From NCBI GenBank assembly GCA_017471245.1, contig JAFUVB010000109.1:1-60921 (forward strand): 60,921 nt of DNA, given 5' to 3'. Below are positions 1 through 8,341 of this stretch, piece after piece. Position 1 is the stretch's first letter. Every line of letters starts with the position of its first letter. The position numbers were made by a program, and so were the translations under genes. The notes under the pieces are model-generated. The model did no database searches and was not told the origin of the DNA. It saw nothing but the letters and a program-made list of their open reading frames with translations. The DNA comes from Prevotella sp. Lineage in GTDB: Bacteria; Bacteroidota; Bacteroidia; Bacteroidales; Bacteroidaceae.

Positions 1-31
1 CTTGCTTCTTGCTTCTTGCTTCTTGCTTCTG
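1..31. repeat. 7-bp tandem repeat inside cbiE
   Basis: At least four copies of the unit CTTGCTT are visible and the array continues off the left edge. Three units make 21 bp, so on the coding strand it reads as a 7-residue peptide repeat (KKQEARS). Gain or loss of a single unit would shift the reading frame. Confidence 0.9.
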
Positions 32-653
32 CAATCACACAATTCGGCATATCGAAATCGCTCTCTGCCGCTTCTTGGAGCGTCAAAGTGGAAACACTTT
101 CCAACTCAGGGTTGCCCAAGCGCACACCCACGGACATCACATAATCGTCATATCCGTATTCCAGCATGCGCCGTGCAATTGCCGAAGGAGTATGTGTGCC
201 GTCGGTGAGAATGCCGATTTTCGGTATGCGACGGATGAGTGCGGCATCGAATTCATGCCACGGGCGACCCGTGAGCGATACGATGTGCATGTCGTGATAG
301 GGCATCACCAACCGGTGAGCCAGCATTTGCAGGGAGTTGAAACTGGGGTATAGCGAAATCTTGGCATCGGGCAGCTTGCGCCTGATGGTATTGGCGAAGC
401 CGAAGAACAGCGGGTCGCCCGAGGCAAACACCACGATAGTGCCTACGGTCTGCGCATATTTCTCGAACACCGCATCGAGAGGCACGGTGATGTCTATCCA
501 CGTATGCCCGTCGGGAAGATAGGGAAGCAGCAGTTCGTGGTGCCGCTTTCCACCCGAGAACAGGCGGTTTTCGCTGATCATGCGCGCCGTCTGGGCATCG
601 CGCACAGGCTCGTTGCTGTCGGGAATGCCGATGACGATAAACTCCTTACACAT
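1..653 (-). CDS. cbiE: Precorrin-6Y C5,15-methyltransferase, CbiE domain (partial)
   Basis: This is the N-terminal part of the enzyme that methylates the corrin ring at C5/C15 during cobalamin synthesis; the gene runs off the left edge. The reading frame starts at the ATG at 653-651 and gives a chain beginning MCKEFIVIGIPDSNEP. It shows the tetrapyrrole-methylase pattern VVFASGDPLFFGF near residue 80 and the GILTDGTHTPSAIA region typical of CbiE/CobL. The start overlaps the stop of cobJ by 8 bp, so the two are surely cotranscribed. After the family motif PNCVI the chain enters a run of Lys/Gln/Glu/Ala/Arg/Ser encoded by a 7-bp tandem repeat at the window edge. In many Bacteroidetes CbiE is followed by a CbiT domain; whether one follows here lies outside the window. 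Confidence 0.88.
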   Translation of the reverse strand, partial: MCKEFIVIGIPDSNEPVRDAQTARMISENRLFSGGKRHHELLLPYLPDGHTWIDITVPLDAVFEKYAQTVGTIVVFASGDPLFFGFANTIRRKLPDAKISLYPSFNSLQMLAHRLVMPYHDMHIVSLTGRPWHEFDAALIRRIPKIGILTDGTHTPSAIARRMLEYGYDDYVMSVGVRLGNPELESVSTLTLQEAAESDFDMPNCVIAEARSKKQEA

Positions 654-2205
654 CTCTTCCGGGCTTTAACTGTTCTGCATCTTCCCACGCCAGGATACTG
701 TTCACCAGCGTGGCTGCTATGTTGCTGCCGCCCTTGCGACCTTCGATGATGAGCTTGGGAACGCTGACGAAGCTCTTCACCATCCATTTCGACTCGCACA
801 CATGTACGAATCCCACGGGGGCAGCCACCACTCCGGCGGGGCAAGCCTTACCCTTGCGCATCAAGTCGCACAGCTCCATGAGGGCCGTGGGCGCGTTGCC
901 GAAGACGAAAAGGGCATCGGGGTGCTCCATGACAGCCAGTCGGATGCCCGCCTGAGAGCGGGTGATGTTCAGCTCTTTCGCCATTTCAGCCACGCGCGAG
1001 TCGTGGAGATAGCATTTCACCTCTATGCCGTAGCGCTCGCATGCCACCTTCCGGATGCCGCTGGCAGCCATCGTCACGTCGGTGATAATGGTGTTCAGCC
1101 GCCCTTCAACCATCGCCTGATGCAGCACAGGCACGGCATCCTCATCCGTATAGAGCCACTTTTCCATGTCGAAATCGGCAGTGGTGTGGATGGCATGCAG
1201 CAACGGCCACTTGCGGCTGAGAGGAATTTCGGGGTTGCGCAGCTCGCTGCTGATGGTGCGGAAACTCTCCATCATGATAGACTGACCGACGTTGCGCCCG
1301 TCTTCGGCATTCTCTCCGTCTGCAGCAGAATCGCGGTAATAGCCCCGCGGAGTGATCATCTTGTCCCGCCACGCATAGCTCTGTGAGTTGCCGATGATAA
1401 GTACGGTGAACATGTCGATGTCTTCGGGGTTGAGGTCTTGGAGGGTGGTGAGTTTGATTTCCTGCTCAGGGCGACCGGCCTGGCGCACATATCCCACGGG
1501 CGTGTCGCCCCGGCGCGCCTTGAGGAACAGTTCCTTCAGACGAGAGAGCTGCCAGTAGCGGCCGTGGCTCTTGGGGTTATACACCGCAGTCACGAAGTCT
1601 GCCTCCGCCGCGGCTATGATCCGCCGCTCGATGGTGGCCCATGGTGTCATCAGGTCGGACAGTGAGATCGCGCAGAAATCATGACCGATGGGCGCGCCCA
1701 GCAAGGTTGCCGCCTTCTGGAACGCCGAAATGCCGGGATGACATTCAATAATGACGCTCTCATCGCTCATCTCTTGCTTCTTGCCTCTTGCCTCTTGCTT
1801 CTCATTACTAATCTCTTGCCTCTTGCCTCTTGCTTCTTGCTTCTCATTAGTAGTCTCTTGCTTCTTGCTTCTTGCTTCTTGCTTCTCTCTTCCATCCTCT
1901 TTCTCCCTCGCCATTTCCCATATCAGCGGCGTCATGCCATAGACGCTGGCATCGCCGCTGCTGATCACAACCACGCTGTTTCCCTGTTCGGCATACTCGA
2001 AAGCCTGCCTTGCGCGGTCGCGCTCGCGCTTCATGCCCGTGTCAACGCACTGTGCGCCCTCCTTCAGATAGGGTTCTATGAACTGGAAATAATATTTGTA
2101 GCCCACCACCACGTCGGCCTCCTTCACGGCATTCATCACCGCGGGTGTAATATCATCCTTGCTCCCCGGTCCGATGCCCACTACGGTTATCTTTGCTTTG
2201 CTCAT
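646..2205 (-). CDS. cobJ: Bifunctional precorrin-3B C17-methyltransferase / precorrin-8X methylmutase (CobJ/CbiH-CbiC fusion)
   Basis: A 519-residue fusion for two steps of corrin-ring synthesis. Residues 1 to about 300 are a tetrapyrrole methylase of the CobJ/CbiH type (N-terminal ITVVGIGPGS, VVISSGDASVYGM, and GHDFCAISLSDLMTPW). From about residue 315 to the end is CbiC/CobH, precorrin-8X methylmutase (IHTTADFDMEKW, ITDVTMAASGI, and the C-terminal PVGFVHVCESK). Between about residues 100 and 149, inside the methylase, lies a hydrophilic insert of repeated KQEARG/KQEARS units encoded by a 7-bp repeat. I chose the start at 2205 (MSKAKI) because the methylase fold begins there; an in-frame ATG also exists at 2229. 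The stop overlaps cbiE. A promoter-like TACCTTTG lies at 2234-2227. The fusion is common in Bacteroidetes; the insert is not a family feature. Confidence 0.93.
   Translation of the reverse strand: MSKAKITVVGIGPGSKDDITPAVMNAVKEADVVVGYKYYFQFIEPYLKEGAQCVDTGMKRERDRARQAFEYAEQGNSVVVISSGDASVYGMTPLIWEMAREKEDGREKQEARSKKQETTNEKQEARGKRQEISNEKQEARGKKQEMSDESVIIECHPGISAFQKAATLLGAPIGHDFCAISLSDLMTPWATIERRIIAAAEADFVTAVYNPKSHGRYWQLSRLKELFLKARRGDTPVGYVRQAGRPEQEIKLTTLQDLNPEDIDMFTVLIIGNSQSYAWRDKMITPRGYYRDSAADGENAEDGRNVGQSIMMESFRTISSELRNPEIPLSRKWPLLHAIHTTADFDMEKWLYTDEDAVPVLHQAMVEGRLNTIITDVTMAASGIRKVACERYGIEVKCYLHDSRVAEMAKELNITRSQAGIRLAVMEHPDALFVFGNAPTALMELCDLMRKGKACPAGVVAAPVGFVHVCESKWMVKSFVSVPKLIIEGRKGGSNIAATLVNSILAWEDAEQLKPGRDV
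1771..1886. repeat. 7-bp tandem repeat cluster inside cobJ
   Basis: Runs of CTTGCTT and the variant CTTGCCT are broken into three blocks by short spacers of the form CTCATTA. On the coding strand they give a near-periodic Lys/Gln/Glu/Ala/Arg/Gly/Ser segment of about 40 residues. It is the same word as the array at the left edge in cbiE, but here it is interrupted and kept in frame. Confidence 0.9.
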
Positions 2206-2226
2206 GTCGTTGATAGATTGATGATG

Positions 2227-2234
2227 CAAAGGTA
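2227..2234 (-). promoter_or_regulatory. Candidate -7 element for the cob operon
   Basis: On the minus strand the sequence reads TACCTTTG, matching the Bacteroidetes -7 consensus TAnnTTTG, 21 nt before the ATG at 2205. I find no convincing TTTG -33 element at the right distance. Confidence 0.45.
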
Positions 2235-2342
2235 ATGAAAAATATCGAGAAACATGCTGAAATGGAACAGACTTTTTAGCCAGTGCTATGGTCGGCAGCG
2301 TTAGTGATAAGCAGCATATGATGAAAACAATATTTTTGTTTT

Positions 2343-2641
2343 AATGTCACTTTCTATCGTAACTCTCTGATAATAGGTACGTTAGGGTGAGTGACATTGA
2401 ATCGTTCAATGTCACCTTATTTCATTCACAGTAAAACAAGTTGTTTTACTTTCCCGAAAAGCATTTCTTCGGCAGTTGAAACAGTTTTCCGTGGTGGTAA
2501 AACAACTTGTTTCACTTCTTCGAGACGTGCAGGACTCATCCGAAACCAGTGCAGTGAAGACGCGGAAAGTGACATTGAACGATTCAATGTCACTCATTTA
2601 AACTCACTGGTTATCAATGGGTTACATGAAAAAGTGACATT
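2343..2641. repeat. 299-bp four-palindrome repeat element, copy A
   Basis: This fills most of the 2206-2639 gap. It is bounded by inverted ends (AATGTCACTTTC at 2343, AAAAAGTGACATT at 2629-2641). Inside are four palindromes: GTGACATTGAA-TCG-TTCAATGTCAC (2391-2415), GTAAAACAAGTTGTTTTAC (2431-2449), GTAAAACAACTTGTTTCAC (2497-2515) and GTGACATTGAA-CGA-TTCAATGTCAC (2569-2593). A second copy with the same geometry, inverted, is at 46207-46504. The stop codon of the AraC gene at 2640 lies in its right end. No protein is encoded. Confidence 0.85.
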
Positions 2642-3566
2642 AAGCGGATTTGTCGGGAGCTACGCCTTCACTGCTATTCAGGATTTTGTTGGTCGTCGTC
2701 CTGAATAGCTTGGGATTTATTCCCTTCATTCTTGTGAAGAACTTGCCAAAACTGCTTTGGTTGGCAAAGTGAAGATGCTCGGAAATGGCAGCAATGCTGA
2801 GATCGGTGGTCTGTAATAGCCAGGAGGCTTCCATCAGTAGCATCTGATTGATGTAGTCAACCACGGTCCTTCCTGTTATTTGTCGCACGATGCGCGATAG
2901 GTGGATGGTGGTGATGTGAAGCCTGTCGGCATAGAAGCCGATATCGTGATGCTCGATGAAGTGTGTGTTCAGCAGGCGCATGAAAGAGATGAACAATTCC
3001 GTGGTGCGCTCGCTCACCTGTCCGGGACCGATGTTCTGCGCCATGGCATCCATCAAATCGAGCAAAAATTGGGTGAACAAGGTGCGCAGGGATTCGTGCA
3101 GATAGCGGTGGTTGGAGTGCAGATAGCGGATGATTTCGAGCAGATGCTGCCAGAAATGGGCGGCCTGCTGCTCATCGAGGTGGATGATGGGGTGTCCGAG
3201 TTCAGCAATCGGCTGATATGCGGTATGCACCACATTGCGCACGGCAGGAATTTCGAGCACCGCCTGCTCGTCGATAATCAGGCATACAGAGTGATAGTTC
3301 TTCGAGCCGTTGATGATTTTGATCTGCACGCCGGGTGAATAGATCAGCAGGTCGCCCTTCTGGAGTGTCAGCATACGACCGTTGTAAAGCAGCTCCAACC
3401 ACCCTTCGTGCACCAGCGTATACGAATAGCAGGCAAGCGTCTCCTGCATCTGGTTGGTGAGAAACGTATGCTTCGTATCGCTCTCTGAGCAATACAACAC
3501 ATCGGAAACCACGTCATCGTGCGACATTCCGATAACAGATGTCAGGAAATCCCTCAGTTTATACAT
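2640..3566 (-). CDS. AraC family transcriptional regulator
   Basis: A 308-residue one-component regulator. The N-terminal half resembles a cupin-like sensory domain (LTLQKGDLLIYSPGVQIKI near residue 67). The last 100 residues form the AraC/XylS double helix-turn-helix (FYADRLHITTIHLSRIVRQI, then ISEHLHFANQSSFGKFF and GINPKLFR). The ligand is unknown. Its start overlaps the end of a broken DUF1016 gene by 8 bp, so its native promoter may have been lost or replaced. Its stop codon TAA is supplied by the end of the four-palindrome repeat, although the protein already ends at the usual place for the family. The nearest downstream genes are cobalamin genes, but nothing in the sequence shows that it controls them. 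Confidence 0.9.
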   Translation of the reverse strand: MYKLRDFLTSVIGMSHDDVVSDVLYCSESDTKHTFLTNQMQETLACYSYTLVHEGWLELLYNGRMLTLQKGDLLIYSPGVQIKIINGSKNYHSVCLIIDEQAVLEIPAVRNVVHTAYQPIAELGHPIIHLDEQQAAHFWQHLLEIIRYLHSNHRYLHESLRTLFTQFLLDLMDAMAQNIGPGQVSERTTELFISFMRLLNTHFIEHHDIGFYADRLHITTIHLSRIVRQITGRTVVDYINQMLLMEASWLLQTTDLSIAAISEHLHFANQSSFGKFFTRMKGINPKLFRTTTNKILNSSEGVAPDKSA

Positions 3567-4314
3567 ATCGGTGGCAATGACTATTTTGCTCTATCACCCG
3601 TTCATCGCGGTCTTTGTCACGGACAAACAAATCCTCTGTATTAATGTAGTCCAGCAGATATTCATCCTTAAACATGGTGATGGTACGATAGGCTTGCAGC
3701 TGGTCGGGGATAGTCTTCTTGAAGTTGTTGGGTAGCTGTCCCTGATGACTGTATAAATCATCTTCTATCAGCTTTTCCAAGTCTTCAACCTTTACTTTCG
3801 TGTCTGCAGCAAATTGAATATAGAACTTTCGCTTTTCCACATCTTTTACTTTACTGAGAATGGCATAGTGGTGGCTAAAGCCAATGTTCATGAATGCAGC
3901 AATGGGAAAATTCGATGCCATTGTAAAATGCACCAATGATAATTTATTCGTTTAAACGAAAGAATTGTTTCCGTCATCGGGTAATTTGTTCGTTTCAACG
4001 AACGAATCATCAGAAAGAAACCTCCACTCTTCGTAGAAAGAACGCATTTTCCGTAAGCTGGGTGCTGAAAATCCTCTGAGCCCGGGCAGTTCCTTTCGTA
4101 ATTGTTCGCTGATTCCCTCAATAACCCCCTTGCCCCAGTTCTTTGTCCGGGTATTGGCAGAGATAAACCTACCAACACCATAATACAAGGCCAACTGTTC
4201 TTGGTTCACGGCGCCCAATGCCCGTTGCTGGCTTTGCAAAATGGCATCCTTTATAACTTGCACCGCATTGGCAAGTTTATCCTTTGTAGTAATCATTTCA
4301 TTATTTGTGTCCAT
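3559..4314 (-). pseudogene. Broken DUF1016 (YhcG/PDDEXK nuclease family) gene
   Basis: Two pieces in one frame are separated by a single in-frame stop TAA at 3954-3952. The first piece (4314-3952) has the DUF1016 N-terminal domain (AILQSQQRALGAVNQEQLAL, YYGVGRFISANT, ELPGLRGFSAPSLRKMRSFY). The second (read through to 3559) continues with GFSHHYAILSKVKD, which normally leads to the nuclease core. The stop falls in a local duplication: FVETNKLP occurs just before, and the second copy reads FV-stop-TNKL, as if GAA had become TAA. The 3' part is also gone: after RVIEQN the family sequence ends and the C-terminal PD-(D/E)XK nuclease domain is missing. The gene is therefore doubly inactivated. A 120-residue N-terminal fragment could still be made. 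Confidence 0.85.
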
Positions 4315-4387
4315 ATTCGATAAACGTCTCTAATTCCTTTTTATTACGTACCTGTATCAAGAACTCCAAAAAACACTTGTCTGCTTG

Positions 4388-4395
4388 CAAAGGTA
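4388..4395 (-). promoter_or_regulatory. Candidate -7 element upstream of the DUF1016 pseudogene
   Basis: TACCTTTG on the minus strand, about 75 nt before the pseudogene start. A weak TTTT -33 lies 20 nt upstream. The 4315-4602 gap holds only this and the plus-strand site at 4567. Confidence 0.35.
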
Positions 4396-4566
4396 CAACT
4401 TTTGCTTTATAATATAAAAGAAAAATGAGGAAAAGTCTTGCTTACGAGGTGACTTCTTTCGTTATGCAATACCACATTTCTGCCATTCAGCTCACTTTTC
4501 TTCTAAAAACACATAAAATTTAGCACTTTTTTATATAAGGCGGGCGGTAAAACGACAGATTTTGAC

Positions 4567-4575
4567 TACTTTTGC
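4567..4575 (+). promoter_or_regulatory. Candidate -7 element for the mcrBC operon
   Basis: TACTTTTGC matches TAnnTTTG and lies about 28 nt before the mcrB ATG. No clear -33 TTTG is seen at 19-21 nt. Confidence 0.4.
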
Positions 4576-4602
4576 AAGTAAAGACTAAAAGCTCAAAACA
4601 GA

Positions 4603-7053
4603 ATGAAAACGATAGAAGTTCAAGAATATAACAGCATCTATTCCTGTGATATTGATGTTACTAAGGAAGAATGGTTGGAGATTTTACGGGACGAAAAGAC
4701 TCCGCAGACCTATAAGGAAACGGTGCTTCGGTTCTTTTACTATCCTGACCACAGGGGCACCTGCACTGCCATAAGCAATGCTCTGGGTGGCAACGCACAG
4801 AAATTAAGTGCTAATGTCAGAGAGTTGGGTAAGTATGTGCAGAAACTCTTGAACCGCTTTTTGGTGATACGTTCTGACGGTACTCCATGCTTCTGGATTA
4901 TTCCCATGGGCAAAGGAAAAGACATGCCGCAAGGAAACGAGGGTACCTTTGAGTGGGAATTGAGATCGGAACTGGTAGAGGCTATCAGGGAATATCTGTA
5001 TTGGTACCTTGTGGAACGGTACAAGGAGTTGCGAAAAGAGATTCCCATTGATGGCGACAAGTGGACGGAATTATACAAGTGGCAACTGATTACGGCCAGT
5101 AAGGGGAAATCAGCGATTGACATTGTTCGTAGTCATGTGGCAACTCCCAAGAAGTCGGAGCTTGGCGGTTTTGACAATCTTATTGACGCGCCTCGTGACA
5201 ATAAGCCCTTGACGTATTTGGTGAAGACTAACCCAGAAGGACTACAGGGGGCTTTAGACTCCCTCACTGACGAGGGCAAGCCTCTGAACGAACGTCTTGC
5301 AAGATATAAGTCAGCAATGGCAGATATTCTTCCTTCGTCGGGCTTCAATAGCAAGGCAAACGATGAACGGACGGCTTCAGTCATTCTGACCTGTGTTAAT
5401 CCGCAGAGATACACCATTTACAAATATGAAGTTTATGCACAACTCTGCAAATATTTTGACGAGAAGACAAGACCTGCAGGGCAATGTTATGAGCACTTCT
5501 TGGATTTGTTAAACCCGCTGAAAGAATTAGTCGCCAATGACCACTATCTTCAGCAATTAGTTTCACCTTCGCTGCAAGGACTGGAAAAAAGTGCGCTGCT
5601 GCTGGCACAGGATGTACTCTGGATGTTGTTCGTTGAGTTCCCAAGCAAGATGGGATATATACACGATGTCCTTTTTCCAAACAAGCAGCGTGTATGGCTA
5701 TGGAACGTGAATGTTTCTGAGCCTTGGCAGGATACACTAAGCATAGGCTCATCGGCAAAGACCATTAAGGACTTCAGACCTTACAAGTCGAAGAATGCCC
5801 TGCGGAAAGCCTATCAACAGGATGTTGGTAACAGTGACCTGAAAATTCCCGATGCCTATTGGTCGTTCATCAACGAAGTCCGTGTGGGCGATATTGTAGT
5901 GGGGTTTGAACCCAAGAAAGGCAATGGCAAACAATATCACATGCTGCACGGATGGGGAATCATTACATCTGATTGCACTTTGGAAGAAGATAATGACAAT
6001 CCTATGTGCAGAACGGTGCTGTGGCGCTCTATCTTAGAAATACCAAAGCAAAACGAAGAAATGAGCAACAGCATTTTCTTTCAGGGCACCACAGACAAAC
6101 AGGCGCTATACATCAAAGAATTGTTGAACATAAATACAGAAACAGGAATGAATTCAAAATACCAGAAATATATCGACCTACTCAAGGCCAACAAGAACCT
6201 AATACTGACAGGCGCGCCAGGAACAGGAAAGACGTTCATGGCGAAGGAGATTGCCAAGGCAATGGGATGCGAAGACGAAGAAATCGGCTTTGTGCAGTTC
6301 CATCCATCGTATGACTATACGGACTTTGTGGAGGGACTAAGACCCATCAAAGATGACAATGGGAATGTCGGGTTTGAACGGAAGGATGGGGTTTTTAAGG
6401 CATTTTGTATCAAAGCCAAGAATATTGAGGATAGCAATAAGTCTCAACAGAATTTAACGGAGAAAAGACCCCACAATGTCTTCATTATCGACGAAATCAA
6501 TCGTGGTGAAATCTCAAAGATATTCGGTGAATTGTTCTTCTCTATAGATCCTGGCTACAGAGGTGAGGCAGGCAAGGTGCAGACGCAGTACCAGAACATG
6601 ATTGAGGACGGGGATGTGTTCAAGGACGGTTTCTACGTTCCTGAGAACGTCTATATCATCGGGACGATGAACGACATCGACCGCAGCGTGGAGAGTATGG
6701 ACTTTGCCATGCGGCGACGTTTTGCCTGGGCAGAGGTGACTGCGGAGGAAAGTATGCAGATGCTCAACGGCATGCCTAACGAAGAAGCGTTGAAGAACCG
6801 TATGCGCAATCTGAACGAAGCCATCCTCAAAACGAATGGGCTTGGCAAAGCATATCAAATAGGGGCCGCCTACTTCAAGAAGTACGAGCAGTACAATAGC
6901 TTTGAGCTATTATGGCAGTACCACCTCGATGGCCTTCTGACGGAGTATCTTCGCGGCAGTGCTAATGCTGAGAAGGAACTTGCAGAACTGAAGAAAGCAT
7001 ACGAAGACGAGTCACCCAAGAATGTTGAAGCCGATAACCATAAAGGACAATAG
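4603..7053 (+). CDS. mcrB: McrB-type AAA GTPase subunit of a type IV restriction system
   Basis: An 816-residue protein. The C-terminal third is the McrB AAA+ motor: Walker A GAPGTGKT at 537-544, Walker B VFIIDEINRGE at 626-636, and the McrB-type sensor stretch IIGTMNDIDRS followed by FAMRRRFAW near 686-708. McrB hydrolyses GTP and drives the McrC nuclease to cut DNA carrying modified bases. The first 350 residues match no domain I recognise. A stretch at about 360-500 (VWLWNVNVSEPW ... RVGDIVVGFEPKK ... GWGIIT) looks like an EVE/PUA-like fold, which in related systems reads modified bases; that is inference. It overlaps mcrC by 32 bp. A TACTTTTG promoter element lies upstream. Confidence 0.9.
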   Translation: MKTIEVQEYNSIYSCDIDVTKEEWLEILRDEKTPQTYKETVLRFFYYPDHRGTCTAISNALGGNAQKLSANVRELGKYVQKLLNRFLVIRSDGTPCFWIIPMGKGKDMPQGNEGTFEWELRSELVEAIREYLYWYLVERYKELRKEIPIDGDKWTELYKWQLITASKGKSAIDIVRSHVATPKKSELGGFDNLIDAPRDNKPLTYLVKTNPEGLQGALDSLTDEGKPLNERLARYKSAMADILPSSGFNSKANDERTASVILTCVNPQRYTIYKYEVYAQLCKYFDEKTRPAGQCYEHFLDLLNPLKELVANDHYLQQLVSPSLQGLEKSALLLAQDVLWMLFVEFPSKMGYIHDVLFPNKQRVWLWNVNVSEPWQDTLSIGSSAKTIKDFRPYKSKNALRKAYQQDVGNSDLKIPDAYWSFINEVRVGDIVVGFEPKKGNGKQYHMLHGWGIITSDCTLEEDNDNPMCRTVLWRSILEIPKQNEEMSNSIFFQGTTDKQALYIKELLNINTETGMNSKYQKYIDLLKANKNLILTGAPGTGKTFMAKEIAKAMGCEDEEIGFVQFHPSYDYTDFVEGLRPIKDDNGNVGFERKDGVFKAFCIKAKNIEDSNKSQQNLTEKRPHNVFIIDEINRGEISKIFGELFFSIDPGYRGEAGKVQTQYQNMIEDGDVFKDGFYVPENVYIIGTMNDIDRSVESMDFAMRRRFAWAEVTAEESMQMLNGMPNEEALKNRMRNLNEAILKTNGLGKAYQIGAAYFKKYEQYNSFELLWQYHLDGLLTEYLRGSANAEKELAELKKAYEDESPKNVEADNHKGQ

Positions 7054-8341
7054 CCAGCGACCGTTGACAGAACGGGAAATGGTGCATCTCGACAATCTCA
7101 AAAAGATTGCCGGACGTTCCATCGCGCAATTGTGTTCGGACGACCATCCCAACCTGCTCGTATTCCCTCAGAGTTTGGGTGAGTACGGTGACAAGATAGG
7201 TGATGGTTATATTCTGCAAGTGGATGAGAACTGCATTTCTACAGGCAACATCATGGGCTTCATTGGCTATCGCAACACTAAGGTCAGAATCATGTCCCGC
7301 TTTGCTCAGGAGGATAGCCGCGACTATTTCCTGCACTACATACTGCAAAAAGTTTTTGCTATCAACCTCTTTGACCTGAAGTACAATGCTGACAAGGAAA
7401 GTATCTTCGACTTCTTGATATACCTTTTTCCTTCGTTTCTCAAACGAGCCTTACGGCAGGGACTATACAAAGAATATCAGACGCGGCGATACAACGATGC
7501 CAATGTCAGGGGCAGGATAGATGTCAGCAGGCATATCCGTCAGAACATCCCTTTTGCTGGCCGCGTGGCCTATTCCACCCGTGAGTATGTGTACGACAAC
7601 CATGTCAGCCAACTCATTCGTCATACCATAGAGTATGTCTTCCGCCATCCATATAGCGGAGGCATCCTGCACAGCGACGAGGCAACAACGGAAGCAGTCA
7701 CGCAGATAAAAGAGGCTACTCCCACCTACAACCGCCAAGACCTCCACCGTGTCGTCAATCAGAACCTGCGCCCTCTCAGTCATCCCTATTACTCTGAATA
7801 CCGGAACCTGCAACGACTATGCCTGCAGATTCTCCGTCATGAGGAACTAAAGTACGGACGCGATGATGACGAAATCTATGGCATTCTTTTCGACGGTGCC
7901 TGGCTCTGGGAAGAATATCTGAACACCATCTTAGAAAGTTGTGGATTCGTGCATCCTCAGAACAAGGTGTTCAAAGGGCGAATTCATCTGTTCACTGACG
8001 GGTCGTGTCCTCGCTATCCAGATTTTTATCGCAACGACTTTGTCTTGGATGCCAAGTACAAGGGATATGGCAATACAGAAATACAAAGCGTAAGTGGCGA
8101 CGACCTACATCAGGTAATAGCATATATGTACCGGCTGAAGGCCCGCCGGGGAGGCTTTGTGGTTCCGTTAAGGAAAGAAGAACAGACCACTTCCTGTAAA
8201 GAACTGGCAGGGTATGGAGGGAGCATGGGCATCTATGGACTGCATACAGAGCATACTTGCGAATCGTTTGCAGAGTTTGCACTAAAAATGAAAGAAGAGG
8301 AAGTAACCCTTAAGCAACAGATAAAAAACGACACGCTATGA
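7022..8341 (+). CDS. mcrC: McrC nuclease subunit
   Basis: A 439-residue partner of McrB that carries the PD-(D/E)XK nuclease. The catalytic pattern is visible as PRYPDFY followed by FVLDAKYKGY at about residues 327-347 (Asp and the D-x-K pair). The N-terminal region (GRIDVSRHIRQNIPFAGRVA, then the YDNHVSQLIRHTI helix) is the usual McrC body. I keep the start at 7022 because IKDNSQRPL looks like the first strand of the family, although this gives a 32-bp overlap with mcrB; a later ATG exists at 7079. The next gene starts on the ATGA of its stop, so the three genes are one transcript. Confidence 0.9.
   Translation: MLKPITIKDNSQRPLTEREMVHLDNLKKIAGRSIAQLCSDDHPNLLVFPQSLGEYGDKIGDGYILQVDENCISTGNIMGFIGYRNTKVRIMSRFAQEDSRDYFLHYILQKVFAINLFDLKYNADKESIFDFLIYLFPSFLKRALRQGLYKEYQTRRYNDANVRGRIDVSRHIRQNIPFAGRVAYSTREYVYDNHVSQLIRHTIEYVFRHPYSGGILHSDEATTEAVTQIKEATPTYNRQDLHRVVNQNLRPLSHPYYSEYRNLQRLCLQILRHEELKYGRDDDEIYGILFDGAWLWEEYLNTILESCGFVHPQNKVFKGRIHLFTDGSCPRYPDFYRNDFVLDAKYKGYGNTEIQSVSGDDLHQVIAYMYRLKARRGGFVVPLRKEEQTTSCKELAGYGGSMGIYGLHTEHTCESFAEFALKMKEEEVTLKQQIKNDTL

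Noticed and set aside
1771-1886. CRISPR-like repeat cluster
   Set aside because: Units are 7 bp with no spacer of constant length, and the whole lies in a coding frame.
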